The notes below the pieces were generated by a model. That model was not told the origin of the DNA, did no database searches, and saw nothing but the letters and a program-made list of their open reading frames with translations. 64,000 nt of DNA. Source: Pseudomonadota bacterium (GTDB lineage: Bacteria > Chloroflexota > UBA6077 > JAJPHF01). The stretch spans positions 75,587 to 139,586 of the forward strand of contig JAJPHF010000135.1 of assembly GCA_021325365.1 (NCBI GenBank), read 5' to 3'. The position numbers and the translations under genes are program-made. Of this stretch, positions 32,018 to 47,087 are shown in pieces; the first letter of the stretch is position 1, and every line of letters starts with the position of its first letter.

Positions 32018-32253
32018 CTTATTTCGCCTCCTCCCGCGCTACCGTACGCGGTCTCTGATTAGACGATAGCGCGCGTAGAGGCGGGCGGCTGTCCAGCGCC
32101 TGACAACCCCGCTGTCAATTTTGCGATACCCATCCTCCGAAGCCCGACACCCCGGCCGCCTCGTGGCGCCGCGGGCTCCCTGCGGCGTCAGACCGCGCTG
32201 AGGGCGGCGGCTCGCCTAGGGAGCGCTCGGCCAGCTGGCGGGGCCGCCGGCCG

Positions 32254-32859
32254 CTAGTCTTGGACGACCTCGAGCAGGATACCGTCTGGGTCGCCGAACT
32301 GAAACCCGCCGTAGCGGCAGGTGGCGAGCAGCTCCATCCGGCACTCGCTCTCCCCGGCGCGCGGCCGTTTCGGTGCCAGCGCATAGTTGCGGTTTGCCAG
32401 ACGCTCCAAGTCCGCCGCGAACTGATCGATGCTCTCGACCGCAAAGCCGAGATGATCCATGGCCGGCGCCTCGGCGTTCGAGACGCCGAAGTCCTCGATG
32501 CGCCACGGCGTGATGATCATCGTCACGACCCCGTCGGTCAGGTAGTGACTCGGGTCGCCCGCGTCTTGCGGCAACTCGGTCAGCTCGAACACATCGCGGT
32601 AGAACCGGGCGATGGCGGGAGCGTCCATGACGCGCAGCTGAAAGTGGTGGATGCGCCGCCGGTGCGACGCGCCTTGGAGCGCGGCGTCCGCGTAGACGTC
32701 CATGCGGCGATCGAGCCGCTCGTACGACAGGTGGAAGAAATTGCCCACGGGATCGTGCAACGTCACGCCCGCGAACGGACGCGACGACGGCCGCTTCAGG
32801 ATGCCGATGGCAGGGTAGGCTTCGCGCAAGCGGGCGTAGATCTCCTGGGGGTCGGGCAC
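32254..32859 (-). CDS. VOC (glyoxalase/extradiol dioxygenase) family protein, 5'-truncated
   Basis: About 201 residues from GTG 32859. The C-terminal part is a full VOC module (HHFQLRVMDAPAIARFYRDV, then PAMDHLGFAVESIDQFAADL and FGDPDGILLEVVQD). It is preceded by only the second half of another module (VPDPQEIYARLREAYP, PFAGVTLHDPVGNFFHLSYE). The similarity runs upstream of the GTG as far as ELGVKFE at 32880, where it meets the stop of the neighbouring gene. The usual start of the first module is missing. The gene therefore seems cut at its 5' end by a deletion that joined it to the propeller gene. Function and translation start are uncertain. Confidence 0.7.
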   Translation of the reverse strand: MPDPQEIYARLREAYPAIGILKRPSSRPFAGVTLHDPVGNFFHLSYERLDRRMDVYADAALQGASHRRRIHHFQLRVMDAPAIARFYRDVFELTELPQDAGDPSHYLTDGVVTMIITPWRIEDFGVSNAEAPAMDHLGFAVESIDQFAADLERLANRNYALAPKRPRAGESECRMELLATCRYGGFQFGDPDGILLEVVQD

Positions 32860-32878
32860 TTCGAACTTGACACCCAGC

Positions 32879-33859
32879 TCAGTTCGGGAACCAGGCGACG
32901 TCCGCGATCTCGCTGAACTCGCGCCGCAGCTTCTGCCACGAGTCGCCGCCGTCGTCGCTGCGGTACAGGTAGCCGAAGCGGCTCCCGGCAAAGACCAGGC
33001 TGGGGTCGTCGGCCTGGACCCTGACGCGCCACATCGTCGAGTTCGGCTCCACGTCGAGCGGCAGCGTCTCCCACGTCTCCCCGGTGTCCCGCGACCGCAT
33101 GACCGCCCCCGTCTGGCCCGGCGTGGCGTCGCCGATCGCCGCGAACAGCGTGCGCGGGTCGGTCGGGTGCACGGCGACGTTCCGTACATGCCCCCAGGGG
33201 AAGTTCTCGCGCACGCCGAGCGGCGACCACGTGGCGCCGTCGTCGGCGCTGCGGTAAATCTCGTTGTTGACGGCGTAGAACACCGTCTTGGGTGGACCGG
33301 GCGTGACGACCACGCAGTGGCCGTCCGGGTTCTTCGTCACGTGATCGAGCGTCTGCCAGGAATCGCCGCCGTCCCCGGAGTAGCGGATGCCGTCCACCTC
33401 GATCGCCATCCAGACGTTCCGACCGTCCAGCGGATCGACCGTGATGCTCAGGACGCGGGGCGTCCCCGTGTTGGGGCAGGTGGGCGCGATGGCGACGGGC
33501 CGCTCTTCCCACCGCCGCCCCCCGTCCGCGGACCGGAAGACCGTCGCGCGGGAGTGGGTGCCCGTGCCGGCATACAGTACGTTGGGGTCCGTGGGGTTCT
33601 GCGCAACCGCCCACACAGCGTGCTCGCACAGCGGCGAATCGACCAGCGACCAGTGCGCCCCGGCGTCGTCGCTGCGGTACAGCCCACGGTCCGTGGCCGC
33701 GTAGACGCGGCCGGGCGCCCCCGGGTCCCGCAGCAGCTCTCTGACCATCGCTTCGGCGTGCAGCCCGCCGCGCACCCGCGCCCACGACGCGCCCGAGTCT
33801 TCGCTCCGCATGACACCCTGGCCGATCGTCGCCACAAGGATCGTCTGCTGCGCTGCCAT
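32879..33859 (-). CDS. BNR/sortilin-type repeat protein (beta-propeller, glycosidase-like fold)
   Basis: A 326-residue protein made of repeated units with S-x-D-x-G-x-x-W Asp-box motifs: SEDSGASWARV, SDDAGAHWSLV, SADGGRRWEER, SGDGGDSWQTL, SADDGATWSPL, SRDTGETWETL and SDDGGDSWQKL. These mark BNR/VPS10-like propellers, found in photosystem assembly factors, xyloglucanases and exo-alpha-sialidase-like folds. No signal peptide is seen, so a cytoplasmic place is likely. ATG 33859 is preferred because GGAGGAG lies just upstream; an in-frame GTG at 33874 overlaps that site. The substrate or partner is unknown. Its stop abuts the truncated VOC gene. Confidence 0.8.
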   Translation of the reverse strand: MAAQQTILVATIGQGVMRSEDSGASWARVRGGLHAEAMVRELLRDPGAPGRVYAATDRGLYRSDDAGAHWSLVDSPLCEHAVWAVAQNPTDPNVLYAGTGTHSRATVFRSADGGRRWEERPVAIAPTCPNTGTPRVLSITVDPLDGRNVWMAIEVDGIRYSGDGGDSWQTLDHVTKNPDGHCVVVTPGPPKTVFYAVNNEIYRSADDGATWSPLGVRENFPWGHVRNVAVHPTDPRTLFAAIGDATPGQTGAVMRSRDTGETWETLPLDVEPNSTMWRVRVQADDPSLVFAGSRFGYLYRSDDGGDSWQKLRREFSEIADVAWFPN

Positions 33860-34058
33860 GGCTGGCTCCTCCACGTCCGGCCCGATCGACGGCGTACCGT
33901 GGAGCGGTCCCGCGGCGACGATCGTCGCGACCCGGCGCCGCAGAAATCCGCTCCCACCCCGAGTGGGCTCATCATGGCACCGGACGCAGGCGGTGTCAAT
34001 CGTTGGGCGGTGGGCGCCAGCGCATCGCTGCCCGCCGCGTGGCCGGCGCGGCGCCCGC

Positions 34059-35351
34059 TCAGGCGGCGTGCTCCGCCGGCTCCCGATCGGCCAGTGGCTC
34101 GCCCACCGGCCTGGTGGTAGCCTCCTCAGCCGGCGCGCGCGTCAGCTCCCGCAGCATCCAGGCTCCCAGGCCCGCCGCCACGATCGCCGCCACACCGCCT
34201 ACCCCTAGCGCCCAGCGCGGCCCGACGTGCTCGCCGACCCAGCCAATGATCGGCCCGCCGATCGGCGTCGAGCCCATTACGGCCACCGTCCATAGCGCCA
34301 TCACGCGCCCGCGCATGGCCGGCGGGCTGGTCAGCTGCATGGTGACGTTGCCCAGCGAGGTGAAGTTGATCGAGAAGATACCGACCAGCACGAGCGCTGC
34401 CATCGCCAGCGGCAGGTTGGGCGCCACCGCCGCCCCTAGAATCACTAAACCGAACAGCAGCGCCGCCCCCGCCAGCATCTGCGGCCCCACGTGTCGCCGA
34501 CTGGCGATGAATACCCCGCCGATAACCGAGCCGAGGCCCATCGACGCGGTCAGTGCCGCATAGCTGCTCGCGTTGCCGCCGAACGTGAACTCCGCGAGCA
34601 GCGGCAGGCTCACCGAGAACTCGTAGGCCAGCATGCCGATGATCGTCATCATCACCAGCGTCGTCAGCAGGACGCGTGACGACCGGACGTAGCGCAGCCC
34701 CTCCAGCACCTGCCCCCGCGCCCGCCGCACCAGCGGCGCCGGCCGCAGCTCGCTCGGCCGCATCATGCACAGCACCACCAGCACGGCCGCGTATGACAGC
34801 CCGTTGAGGATGAAGCAGGACGCCAGCCCCAGCGCGGCGATGATGGCGCCCCCGATCGCCGGGCCCACCACTCGCGCCAGGTTGATCTCCGCGGAGTTCA
34901 GGGCTACCGCGTTGGGGAGCGCGTCTTGCCCCACCATCTCCACGACGAACGTCTGCCGCGTTGGGTTGTCGATCGTGTTGACTAGCCCAAGGCCGAGCGC
35001 GAGCCCGTACACCATCCACAGCTGAACCCGGCCGGTCGCCACGAGCACGCCGAGCGCCAAGGCCAGGACGCCGGCCGCGGACTGGGTCACGTACAGGATT
35101 TTCTGCTTGGGGTAGCGGTCCGCGATCACGCCCCCCCAGGGGCCGAACAATAGGATCGGCAGAAATTGCATCGCCGTGACCGTCCCGAGCGCCGTGCCCG
35201 AGCCGGTCAGCTGGAGCACGAGCCAGGCCTGCCCGATGCTCTGCATCCAGGTCCCTGACAAGGAGATCGCCTGGCCCGTGAAGTACAGTCGGTAGTTGCG
35301 AATCTTCAGCGACGAAAACGTCCGGTGGCCGAGTTGTCTCGCTAAGCCCAT
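34059..35351 (-). CDS. MFS transporter (EntS-like exporter family)
   Basis: A 430-residue integral membrane protein with about 12 hydrophobic segments. Family marks are FSSLKIRNYRLYFTGQAISL at the start, GPWGGVIADRYPKQKIL in the loop between helices 2 and 3, NTIDNPTRQTFVVEMVG and SPPAMRGRVMALWTVAVMG. It resembles the MFS_3 group, which includes enterobactin exporter EntS and many drug-efflux-like proteins. The substrate is unknown. ATG 35351 is chosen because the protein then begins at the usual place; upstream codons are not protein-like. It is divergent from the channel gene at 35632. Confidence 0.88.
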   Translation of the reverse strand: MGLARQLGHRTFSSLKIRNYRLYFTGQAISLSGTWMQSIGQAWLVLQLTGSGTALGTVTAMQFLPILLFGPWGGVIADRYPKQKILYVTQSAAGVLALALGVLVATGRVQLWMVYGLALGLGLVNTIDNPTRQTFVVEMVGQDALPNAVALNSAEINLARVVGPAIGGAIIAALGLASCFILNGLSYAAVLVVLCMMRPSELRPAPLVRRARGQVLEGLRYVRSSRVLLTTLVMMTIIGMLAYEFSVSLPLLAEFTFGGNASSYAALTASMGLGSVIGGVFIASRRHVGPQMLAGAALLFGLVILGAAVAPNLPLAMAALVLVGIFSINFTSLGNVTMQLTSPPAMRGRVMALWTVAVMGSTPIGGPIIGWVGEHVGPRWALGVGGVAAIVAAGLGAWMLRELTRAPAEEATTRPVGEPLADREPAEHAA

Positions 35352-35631
35352 AGTGTGCCTTTCCGCTCGCTCGCCCCGCGCCGGCGCACGCTCACCCCCC
35401 TCGCCACGAGGCGCCGCGGGCGTTCCTTCGCGTTGTGAAATAGTGCAGACGCCGGGCCACGACGCCCGCCTTGCCGCCCAGCGCGCGTGGCGGACCGCCC
35501 CCGGCGGCCGGCTGCGCGACCCGCCGCGCTGGCGCTTGTGTGAGCCGCCCGCATCGTGCAGAATCCGCGCTGGCACGTCGTGCGCGGCGCCGCGCCGTGT
35601 GCCGGGGCAGCGGGGGCGCATCGGAGGAATC

Positions 35632-36675
35632 GTGGGGAGCGCGAGGTCGCGGTTGCGGGCGGTAGCCGAGGAACTGTACCCGGGCTACTTCGCCTTTGTC
35701 ATGGCCACCGGGATTATATCCACCGCGACCGGCGTGCTGGGCGTCGACCTCGTCGCGAATGCCCTGTTCGCTATCAACCTCGTGGCCTACCCCGCCCTCT
35801 GGGCGCTGACCCTGGCGCGCGCCTGCTGGTTCCCCGGGCGCGTGCGCCGCGAGCTGACGAGCCACACGACCGGCGGCGCCTACTTCACGAGTGTAGCGGC
35901 CACGTGCCTGGTCGGCAGCCAGATCGCCGTCCTCACGCCCGCTTACCCCCTGGCGATCGCCCTCTGGGGCCTCGCCTGGATCCTCTGGGCCGGCCTCATG
36001 TACACGTTCATGGCCGCCGTGACGCTGCGCCAGAACAAGCCGTCGCTCGCGGCGGGCATCAACGGCACCTGGCTGCTCCTGGTCGTCTCGACCGAGTCGC
36101 TGTCGGTGCTCGGCTCGGTCATCGCGACCTACTTCCCGCCCGAGCCGCGGACCGTCCTGTTCGCGGCCCTCTGCACCTTCCTGCTCGGGTGCATGCTGTA
36201 CGTCCTCATCATCGCGCTGATCTTCTACCGCTGGACGTTCTTGCCGATGACGCCCACGGGCCTGGCGCCCCCGTACTGGATCAACATGGGCGCGCTGGCC
36301 ATCACCGCCCTGGCCGGCTCGCGGCTGGTCGTGCTGGCGGGGCAGTGGGACTTCCTGCGACTGCTCGTGCCGTTCGTGGCCGGGCTCGCCCTGCTGTTCT
36401 GGGTCTTCGGCACCTGGTGGATCCCGCTGCTGGTCGTCGTCGGCGTCTGGCGCCACGCCTACAAGCGCCTGCCGCTCGCCTACGACCCACAGTACTGGGG
36501 CATGGTGTTCCCCATCGGCATGTACGCGGCCGGCACGCTGCTGCTCGCGGAGGCGACGGGCCTGTGGTTCCTCCACGCGCTCGCCGTCGGGTTCGCCGCG
36601 CTCGCCTGTGCCGCGTGGAGCGTGGCCGTCGTGGCGTTCGGCCGGCAGGTGGTGCGCGGCCTGCGAGCAACCTGA
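35632..36675 (+). CDS. TehA/Mae1/SLAC1-type anion channel or dicarboxylate transporter
   Basis: A 347-residue membrane protein with about ten hydrophobic helices, as in the tellurite-resistance/dicarboxylate transporter (TDT) family. It starts near LRAVAEELYPGYFAFVMATG, the usual N-terminal motif of this family, and includes YWGMVFPIGMYAAGTLLLAE near the end. Members conduct small anions or export C4 dicarboxylates or sulfite. GTG 35632 follows GGAGG. The gap 35352-35631 to the divergent MFS gene shows no gene. Confidence 0.85.
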   Translation: MGSARSRLRAVAEELYPGYFAFVMATGIISTATGVLGVDLVANALFAINLVAYPALWALTLARACWFPGRVRRELTSHTTGGAYFTSVAATCLVGSQIAVLTPAYPLAIALWGLAWILWAGLMYTFMAAVTLRQNKPSLAAGINGTWLLLVVSTESLSVLGSVIATYFPPEPRTVLFAALCTFLLGCMLYVLIIALIFYRWTFLPMTPTGLAPPYWINMGALAITALAGSRLVVLAGQWDFLRLLVPFVAGLALLFWVFGTWWIPLLVVVGVWRHAYKRLPLAYDPQYWGMVFPIGMYAAGTLLLAEATGLWFLHALAVGFAALACAAWSVAVVAFGRQVVRGLRAT

Positions 36676-36701
36676 GCTGGTCGCGGGAAGAAGGAGGAGT
36701 C

Positions 36702-37126
36702 GTGCGTCGCTCTCGGACCACCGTGCGCGTGCGCTGGGGCGAGGCGGACCCTGCGGGGATCGTTTACTACCCCAATTTCTTCGATTGGTTCGCCGTCGGC
36801 ACGCTGGAGCTGTTGCGGGGCTGGGGCATGCCGTTCGGCGAGCTGTTTCGCCGCGAGAGCGTGGGGCTGCCGGTGATCGAGGCCCACGGGCGCTTCCTGG
36901 CGCCCGTCCTCTACGACGACGAGCTGACGATCGAGACGGCCGTGGGGGAGGTCCGCACCCGCGCCTTCCGCCTAGAGCACACCGTCTGGCGAGGGGAGGA
37001 GCGCGTGGCCGAGGGCCACGAGGTGCGCGGCTGGCAGCGCATCGACCGCGAGCGTCCCCGCGACGTCACGCTGGTGCCGCTGCCTCCCGACCTCGCCGCC
37101 TGGCTCCGCGACGAGCCGCCCGAAGC

Positions 37127-37148
<22 letters not shown>
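36702..37148 (+). CDS. 4-hydroxybenzoyl-CoA thioesterase-family (hotdog) protein
   Basis: A 148-residue hotdog-fold acyl-CoA thioesterase. The catalytic motif is clear: [19 protein letters not shown] with Asp17, as in YbgC and 4-hydroxybenzoyl-CoA thioesterases. GTG 36702 follows AAGGAGGAG. Substrate could be an aromatic or short-chain acyl-CoA. It follows the channel gene by 26 bases, probably on one transcript. Its last 22 bases overlap the end of metH on the opposite strand. Confidence 0.9.
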
Positions 37149-40846
<3,698 letters not shown>

Positions 40847-40975
40847 CGTGGCCGCACCCGGCTTCGTCGGGCCGCCGATTCCTCTCGATGGTATGCGAGT
40901 CCTGCCGATAAAGCCAATAGCTTTCTAAAGTGCGTTACAGTAGCTCCAACTTATGCGCCTGGCGCGTCGAGCGCG

Positions 40976-43201
<2,226 letters not shown>

Positions 43202-43278
43202 CAACTGCTCCTCAGCGCGAGCTTGACGTGGCAGGGCAGGGGCAGTGCTGCGCGCCGCCAGTGCAAGGGGTGTGCCGC

Positions 43279-44217
43279 CTAGCCCAGCGGCAGCGCAAGC
43301 TGTGGGCTGGCTCGGCGTGCACGGGGCGGGGCGGCCGGCGCCGGCGCGGGCCGCGTCGACCGCTCCCGCATCGCGTCCACGCCGAAGCCATAGCGGGCGC
43401 GCAGTCGGTCCACGCGCTCGGTCAGCCGGGCCGCGTAGTCCGGCGGCGCGTAGGTGCCGCTGTAGGCGCGCTCGTAGCGCGGCAGCAGCGCCGGCCGTGC
43501 CGCGCCGACGAAGCGCAGGTAATGCTCGCGCACGCCCGGCGCCAGCCGCAGCGGCGCCGCCCCGAGATACGCCGCGCCGTGCTCGGCCGCACCCGCCACC
43601 ACGGCCTCGAGCGACGCCTCCGAGTCCGTGATGCCCGGCAAGATCGGGGCGAGCAAGACACCAGTGGGGACGCCCGCGGCGTTCAAACGCCGGACCGCTT
43701 CTAGACGCCGCCGCGGGTTGGGAGTCCCGGGCTCGATCTCTCGCCAGACGACGGGATCGAGCGTCGTGATAGTGAAGTAAATGCGGACCTTCGCCGCCCG
43801 CGCGAGCGCCGCCCATAGGTCCAGGTCGCGCAGCACGAGCGGCGCCTTGGTCACCAGGCTGGCCGCGTTCCGGTACGCGAGCAGCACTTCCAGCAAGGCG
43901 CGGGTCAGGCGGTAGCGCCCCTCGATGGGCTGGTAGCAATCGGTCGCGGTGCCCAGTGCGACCGACTCGCCGCGCCACGCCGGCCGCGCCAGCTCCGCGG
44001 CCAGCAGGCGTGGCATGTTGCGCTTCACGTAGATGCGCGTCTCGAAGTCGCGGTCCGCGTTGCCGTGCTCGGCGCGCGCATAGTAAGCGCGCGCGTAGCA
44101 GTAGTGGCAGCTGTGCGAGCAGCCGCTATACGGGTTCACCGACCACTTGAACGGCATCCCCTGCACGCGGTTCAGCGCGCTCTTGCAGTCGACCTCCACG
44201 CATTCGACGCGACTCAT
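43279..44217 (-). CDS. Radical SAM protein (SPL/Rv2578c-like)
   Basis: A 312-residue radical SAM protein. The cluster motif CSHSCHYC (Cys33, Cys37, Cys40) is the CxxxCxxC type, preceded by [12 protein letters not shown] as in the Rv2578c/PA0069 family related to spore photoproduct lyase. Also seen are [18 protein letters not shown] and [20 protein letters not shown]. The biological reaction of this branch is not known to me. ATG 44217 is chosen; an in-frame TTG at 44235 lacks a binding site. A TATAGA element about 25 bases upstream may give a very short leader. Confidence 0.85.
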   Translation of the reverse strand: MSRVECVEVDCKSALNRVQGMPFKWSVNPYSGCSHSCHYCYARAYYARAEHGNADRDFETRIYVKRNMPRLLAAELARPAWRGESVALGTATDCYQPIEGRYRLTRALLEVLLAYRNAASLVTKAPLVLRDLDLWAALARAAKVRIYFTITTLDPVVWREIEPGTPNPRRRLEAVRRLNAAGVPTGVLLAPILPGITDSEASLEAVVAGAAEHGAAYLGAAPLRLAPGVREHYLRFVGAARPALLPRYERAYSGTYAPPDYAARLTERVDRLRARYGFGVDAMRERSTRPAPAPAAPPRARRASPQLALPLG

Positions 44218-44311
44218 GGCATCATCGTAGTACAAGCGTTCTATAATGGCAACGGGTCTGCTATCGGCGTATCTCCACGGGTCTTCAGGATGGTTGAGCC
44301 CGTGCAGGTAG

Positions 44312-44401
44312 GGTGCGGCGCACGCCGTCCACGCCAGCCACCCCGCGGCCCTCGCCCGCGCCGTCCTCGACTTCCTGGCCGACGCCGAGCCCCATCCGTG
44401 A
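44312..44401 (+). pseudogene. Relic of an alpha/beta-hydrolase C-terminus
   Basis: After an in-frame stop at 44309-44311 the + strand reads GAAHAVHASHPAALARAVLD followed by FLADAEPHP and a stop at 44399-44401. This is the usual end of alpha/beta-hydrolase fold proteins (GxxHxxHxxxPxxLAxxVLDFL). No start codon or upstream body remains, so it is a leftover end of a lost gene. The rest of 44218-44550 shows nothing else recognisable. Confidence 0.45.
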
Positions 44402-44550
44402 CCTGGCAGCGCCGCTCGCGCTCTCCGGGGTCGTCGCCTATTCGCACCGCGGGCTTCAGGCTCGGTGGACCGGGGTCGTTCCTTTCCCGTTCCCGCAGCG
44501 CGAGGGGGGCCTGGGGGTAGGGCCGTCCTCTCGCCCAGGTGGCCGGCCCC

Positions 44551-45063
44551 TTACCGCCCGCCGCCCTCGTCCAGAATGGCCGTGAGGTCGGCCCGCGCCC
44601 GCGCGAGCACCGCGCGCACGCGGCGCAGGCGGTCGGCGTCGAGCCGCCGCGCGCGGGCGCCGCGCCCCAGCAGCCGCGCCAGGTCCCGCAGCTCGTGCAT
44701 CGTCGCCTGCACCTCGGCGCGGAAGTTGGGATCGAACCACGCGCCCACCCGCCCGCGGATGTCCGCGACCACGTGCTCGCGCTCGGCCAGGAAGCGACGG
44801 CCTTCGTCGGTGATGGCGTAGACCCGCTTGCCGTCCTGCGCCTGCGCGCGCACGTAGCCCTGGTCTTCGAGCAGTTGCAGCGTGGGGTAGACGGCGCCCG
44901 GGCTCGGCGTGTAGAGGCCGCCGAAACGCTCTTCCAGCGCGCGCATGACGTCGTAGCCGTGCCGGGGGCGCTCGGCGATGAGGCCCAGAATCACGTACTT
45001 GAGATCCCCCTTCTCGAAGCGGCGTTGCCGGGGTGGGTCGGACGCGAACCACTGCCTGCCCAC
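44551..45063 (-). CDS. PadR-family transcriptional regulator
   Basis: A 170-residue regulator. The N-terminal winged helix is clear: KGDLKYVILGLIAERPRHGY, then YTPSPGAVYPTLQLLEDQGY and KRVYAITDEGRRFLAE; a C-terminal helix pair (about residues 110-160) would form the dimer. GTG 45063 is chosen because GGGGGAGGGG lies just before it; a TTG at 45093 opens the same frame but overlaps the operator. PadR proteins repress efflux or detoxification genes and themselves. Here a consensus promoter and a palindrome precede the gene. The regulated partner is not obvious in the neighbourhood. Confidence 0.88.
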   Translation of the reverse strand: MGRQWFASDPPRQRRFEKGDLKYVILGLIAERPRHGYDVMRALEERFGGLYTPSPGAVYPTLQLLEDQGYVRAQAQDGKRVYAITDEGRRFLAEREHVVADIRGRVGAWFDPNFRAEVQATMHELRDLARLLGRGARARRLDADRLRRVRAVLARARADLTAILDEGGGR

Positions 45064-45079
45064 CGCCCCTCCCCCATCG

Positions 45080-45089
45080 CGATATATCG
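45080..45089. promoter_or_regulatory. Operator-like palindrome at the PadR gene start
   Basis: CGATATATCG is a perfect 10-bp palindrome directly downstream of the predicted transcription start of the PadR gene. An autorepressor bound there would block initiation. Confidence 0.5.
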
Positions 45090-45096
45090 TCAATTC

Positions 45097-45125
45097 AGCG
45101 TAGCGGGGCGCCGGGCCGTTGTCAA
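45097..45125 (-). promoter_or_regulatory. Promoter of the PadR gene
   Basis: On the - strand, TTGACA (45120-45125), a 17-base spacer and TACGCT (45097-45102). The start site would fall near 45090, next to the CGATATATCG palindrome. Confidence 0.6.
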
Positions 45126-45170
45126 CCGGCGCCCCGTCAGACGTGCAGCCGCCACCGCCCCGCAGGCGTT

Positions 45171-45199
45171 TTGACCGACCCCTGGCGCTGTGGGATAAT
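45171..45199 (+). promoter_or_regulatory. Promoter of nuoD
   Basis: TTGACC (45171-45176), a 17-base spacer and GATAAT (45194-45199), giving a leader of about 23 bases before ATG 45229. Confidence 0.6.
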
Positions 45200-45228
45200 T
45201 AGACGAGCAGGTATCAGGGAGTAAGCTC

Positions 45229-46368
45229 ATGGCCGTCGCGATTCCCTTCGCCTCCGCCGAGGAGCGCACCCGCGAGGGCGACCTCCTGACGATCAACATG
45301 GGGCCGCAGCACCCCAGCACGCACGGCGTCTTCCGCCTGATCCTCACCATCGACGGCGAGACGGTGGTGGCCGCGCGGCCGGTCATGGGCTACCTGCACC
45401 GCTCGGTCGAGAAGCTGTGCGAGACGCGGACGTACCTGCAGGATGTCGTCTTCACCGATCGCCTCGACTACCTGGCGCCGATGTCCACCAACCTGCCCTA
45501 TGCCCTGGCCCTCGAGAGGCTCGCCGGCATCGAGGTGCCCGAGCGCGCGCAGTACGTCCGCGTCCTCATGTGCGAGCTGCAGCGGATCGCCGCGCACCTG
45601 GTGGCAATCGGCACCTTCGCCGCCGACGTAGGCACGTTCTTCACGCCGCTCCTGTACACGTTTCGGGAGCGCGAGCGCATCATGGACATCTATGAGATGT
45701 GTTGCGGCGCGCGTCTCACCGTCAGCTACATCCGCTACGGCGGCGTGAGCCGCGACATCCCCGAGGACGGCGTGGAGGCGATCCGCGAGTTCGTCCAGAT
45801 CATGCCCGAGCGCATCGACGAGTACGAGCGCCTGCTGACGAACAACGAGATCTTCCTGGCGCGCACCCGCAACGTGGGCATCCTGCCGCCTGAGCTGGCG
45901 GTGGCCTACAGCGTCACGGGGCCGGTGCTGCGCGCCAGCGGCGTGCAGTACGACGTGCGCCGCGCCGAGCCGTACGGTATCTACGACCGCTTCGAGTTCG
46001 ACATTCCCGTGCGCTATAACGGCGACTGCTACGACCGCTACATGGTGCGCATCGCCGAGATGCGGCAGAGCGTCCGCATTCTGGAGCAGGCCATCCGCGA
46101 CCTGCCGGCGGGCGAGATCAAGGCGAAGCTGCCACGGCTGTTCCGCCCGGCACGCGGCTCCGCCTACGCCCGCACCGAGAGCCCGAAGGGGGAGCTGGGC
46201 TTTTACGTGCAGGCCGACGGCAAAGTCGAGCCGTACCGCGTCCACATTCGGCCACCCAGCTTCATCAACCTAACGGCGCTCGCGCCGCTGCTGATCGGGC
46301 ACAAGGTAGCCGACGTCGTCGTGATCCTCGGCAGCATCGACATCGTGATGGGCGAGGTCGACCGTTAG
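45229..46368 (+). CDS. nuoD: NADH-quinone oxidoreductase subunit D
   Basis: A 379-residue subunit of the peripheral arm of complex I, forming part of the quinone site. Seen: [58 protein letters not shown] and the C-terminal [20 protein letters not shown] with [12 protein letters not shown]. Length is typical. It has its own promoter and a GGGAG site. Only nuoI follows; subunits A, B, C, H and J-N are not in the window, so the nuo genes are split on this chromosome or this is an extra set. Confidence 0.96.
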   Translation: MAVAIPFASAEERTREGDLLTINMGPQHPSTHGVFRLILTIDGETVVAARPVMGYLHRSVEKLCETRTYLQDVVFTDRLDYLAPMSTNLPYALALERLAGIEVPERAQYVRVLMCELQRIAAHLVAIGTFAADVGTFFTPLLYTFRERERIMDIYEMCCGARLTVSYIRYGGVSRDIPEDGVEAIREFVQIMPERIDEYERLLTNNEIFLARTRNVGILPPELAVAYSVTGPVLRASGVQYDVRRAEPYGIYDRFEFDIPVRYNGDCYDRYMVRIAEMRQSVRILEQAIRDLPAGEIKAKLPRLFRPARGSAYARTESPKGELGFYVQADGKVEPYRVHIRPPSFINLTALAPLLIGHKVADVVVILGSIDIVMGEVDR

Positions 46369-46449
46369 CGCGCGACAGCGGCCAAACGCCGGCACGCGGG
46401 TTGCGCTAACCGGATAGGTTGGCCGCACACTGGATAGGGAAGGTAAGCC

Positions 46450-47064
46450 ATGTCGGGAATCGCCAATGGCATGTGGACCACGCTCAAGCACTTCTTCCGT
46501 GCCTTGAGCGACCCGGTCACGGTCCAGTACCCCGAGCAGCGGCTGCCGCTGTCGGTCGGCTTCCGCGGCTTGCCCCGCCTGGTCTACGACATCGACAGCG
46601 GCGACGCGCGCTGCGTGGCCTGCGCAATCTGCGCCTCGGCCTGCCCCGTGGGCGTGATCCACATCGATTCCCACCGGGGCGCCGACGGCCGCAAGCTGCT
46701 GGATCGCTTCGACATCGAGGCGGGCGGCTGCATCTACTGTGGCATGTGTGTCGAAGCCTGCCCGTTCGACGCGCTCACCATGACGGCCGGCTTCGAGATG
46801 GCGTCGTACAACCGCGCCGACCTGCTCTGGCCGATGGCGCGGCTGCTCGTGCCCGGCACGCCCGAGAACGATGCCAACATGCACTGGATCATGAGCGGCG
46901 TCGAGAAAATGGGCAAGACGCCGCCGAGCGCCTGGCCGGAGGCCGCCATCGAGGCCGGCCTGATGCCGGCCAGCGCGCGCAAGGCGCCCCCGCCCGAGCC
47001 TGAAGCGGAGGCGAGCGAGGAAGAAAAGGTCCCGGCGGCCGCGGGTTCCGCCAGCGCGGACTGA
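46450..47064 (+). CDS. nuoI: NADH-quinone oxidoreductase subunit I (two 4Fe-4S clusters)
   Basis: A 204-residue ferredoxin-like subunit passing electrons towards quinone in complex I. Two binding motifs are complete: CVACAICASACPVG near residue 57 and CIYCGMCVEACPFDALTM near residue 97. The first 35 residues are amphipathic, as usual for membrane contact. The tail is acidic and Pro/Glu/Ala-rich. GGGAAGG precedes ATG 46450. It follows nuoD by 81 bases; the membrane subunit NuoH, often found between or beside them, is absent. Confidence 0.93.
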   Translation: MSGIANGMWTTLKHFFRALSDPVTVQYPEQRLPLSVGFRGLPRLVYDIDSGDARCVACAICASACPVGVIHIDSHRGADGRKLLDRFDIEAGGCIYCGMCVEACPFDALTMTAGFEMASYNRADLLWPMARLLVPGTPENDANMHWIMSGVEKMGKTPPSAWPEAAIEAGLMPASARKAPPPEPEAEASEEEKVPAAAGSASAD

Positions 47065-47087
47065 GGTGCTGGCGGCGAGCAATCGCC

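Noticed and set aside
44551..45093. TTG 45093 as start of the PadR gene
   Set aside because: It would place translation start inside the operator palindrome with no ribosome binding site; GTG 45063 has GGGGGAGGGG before it.
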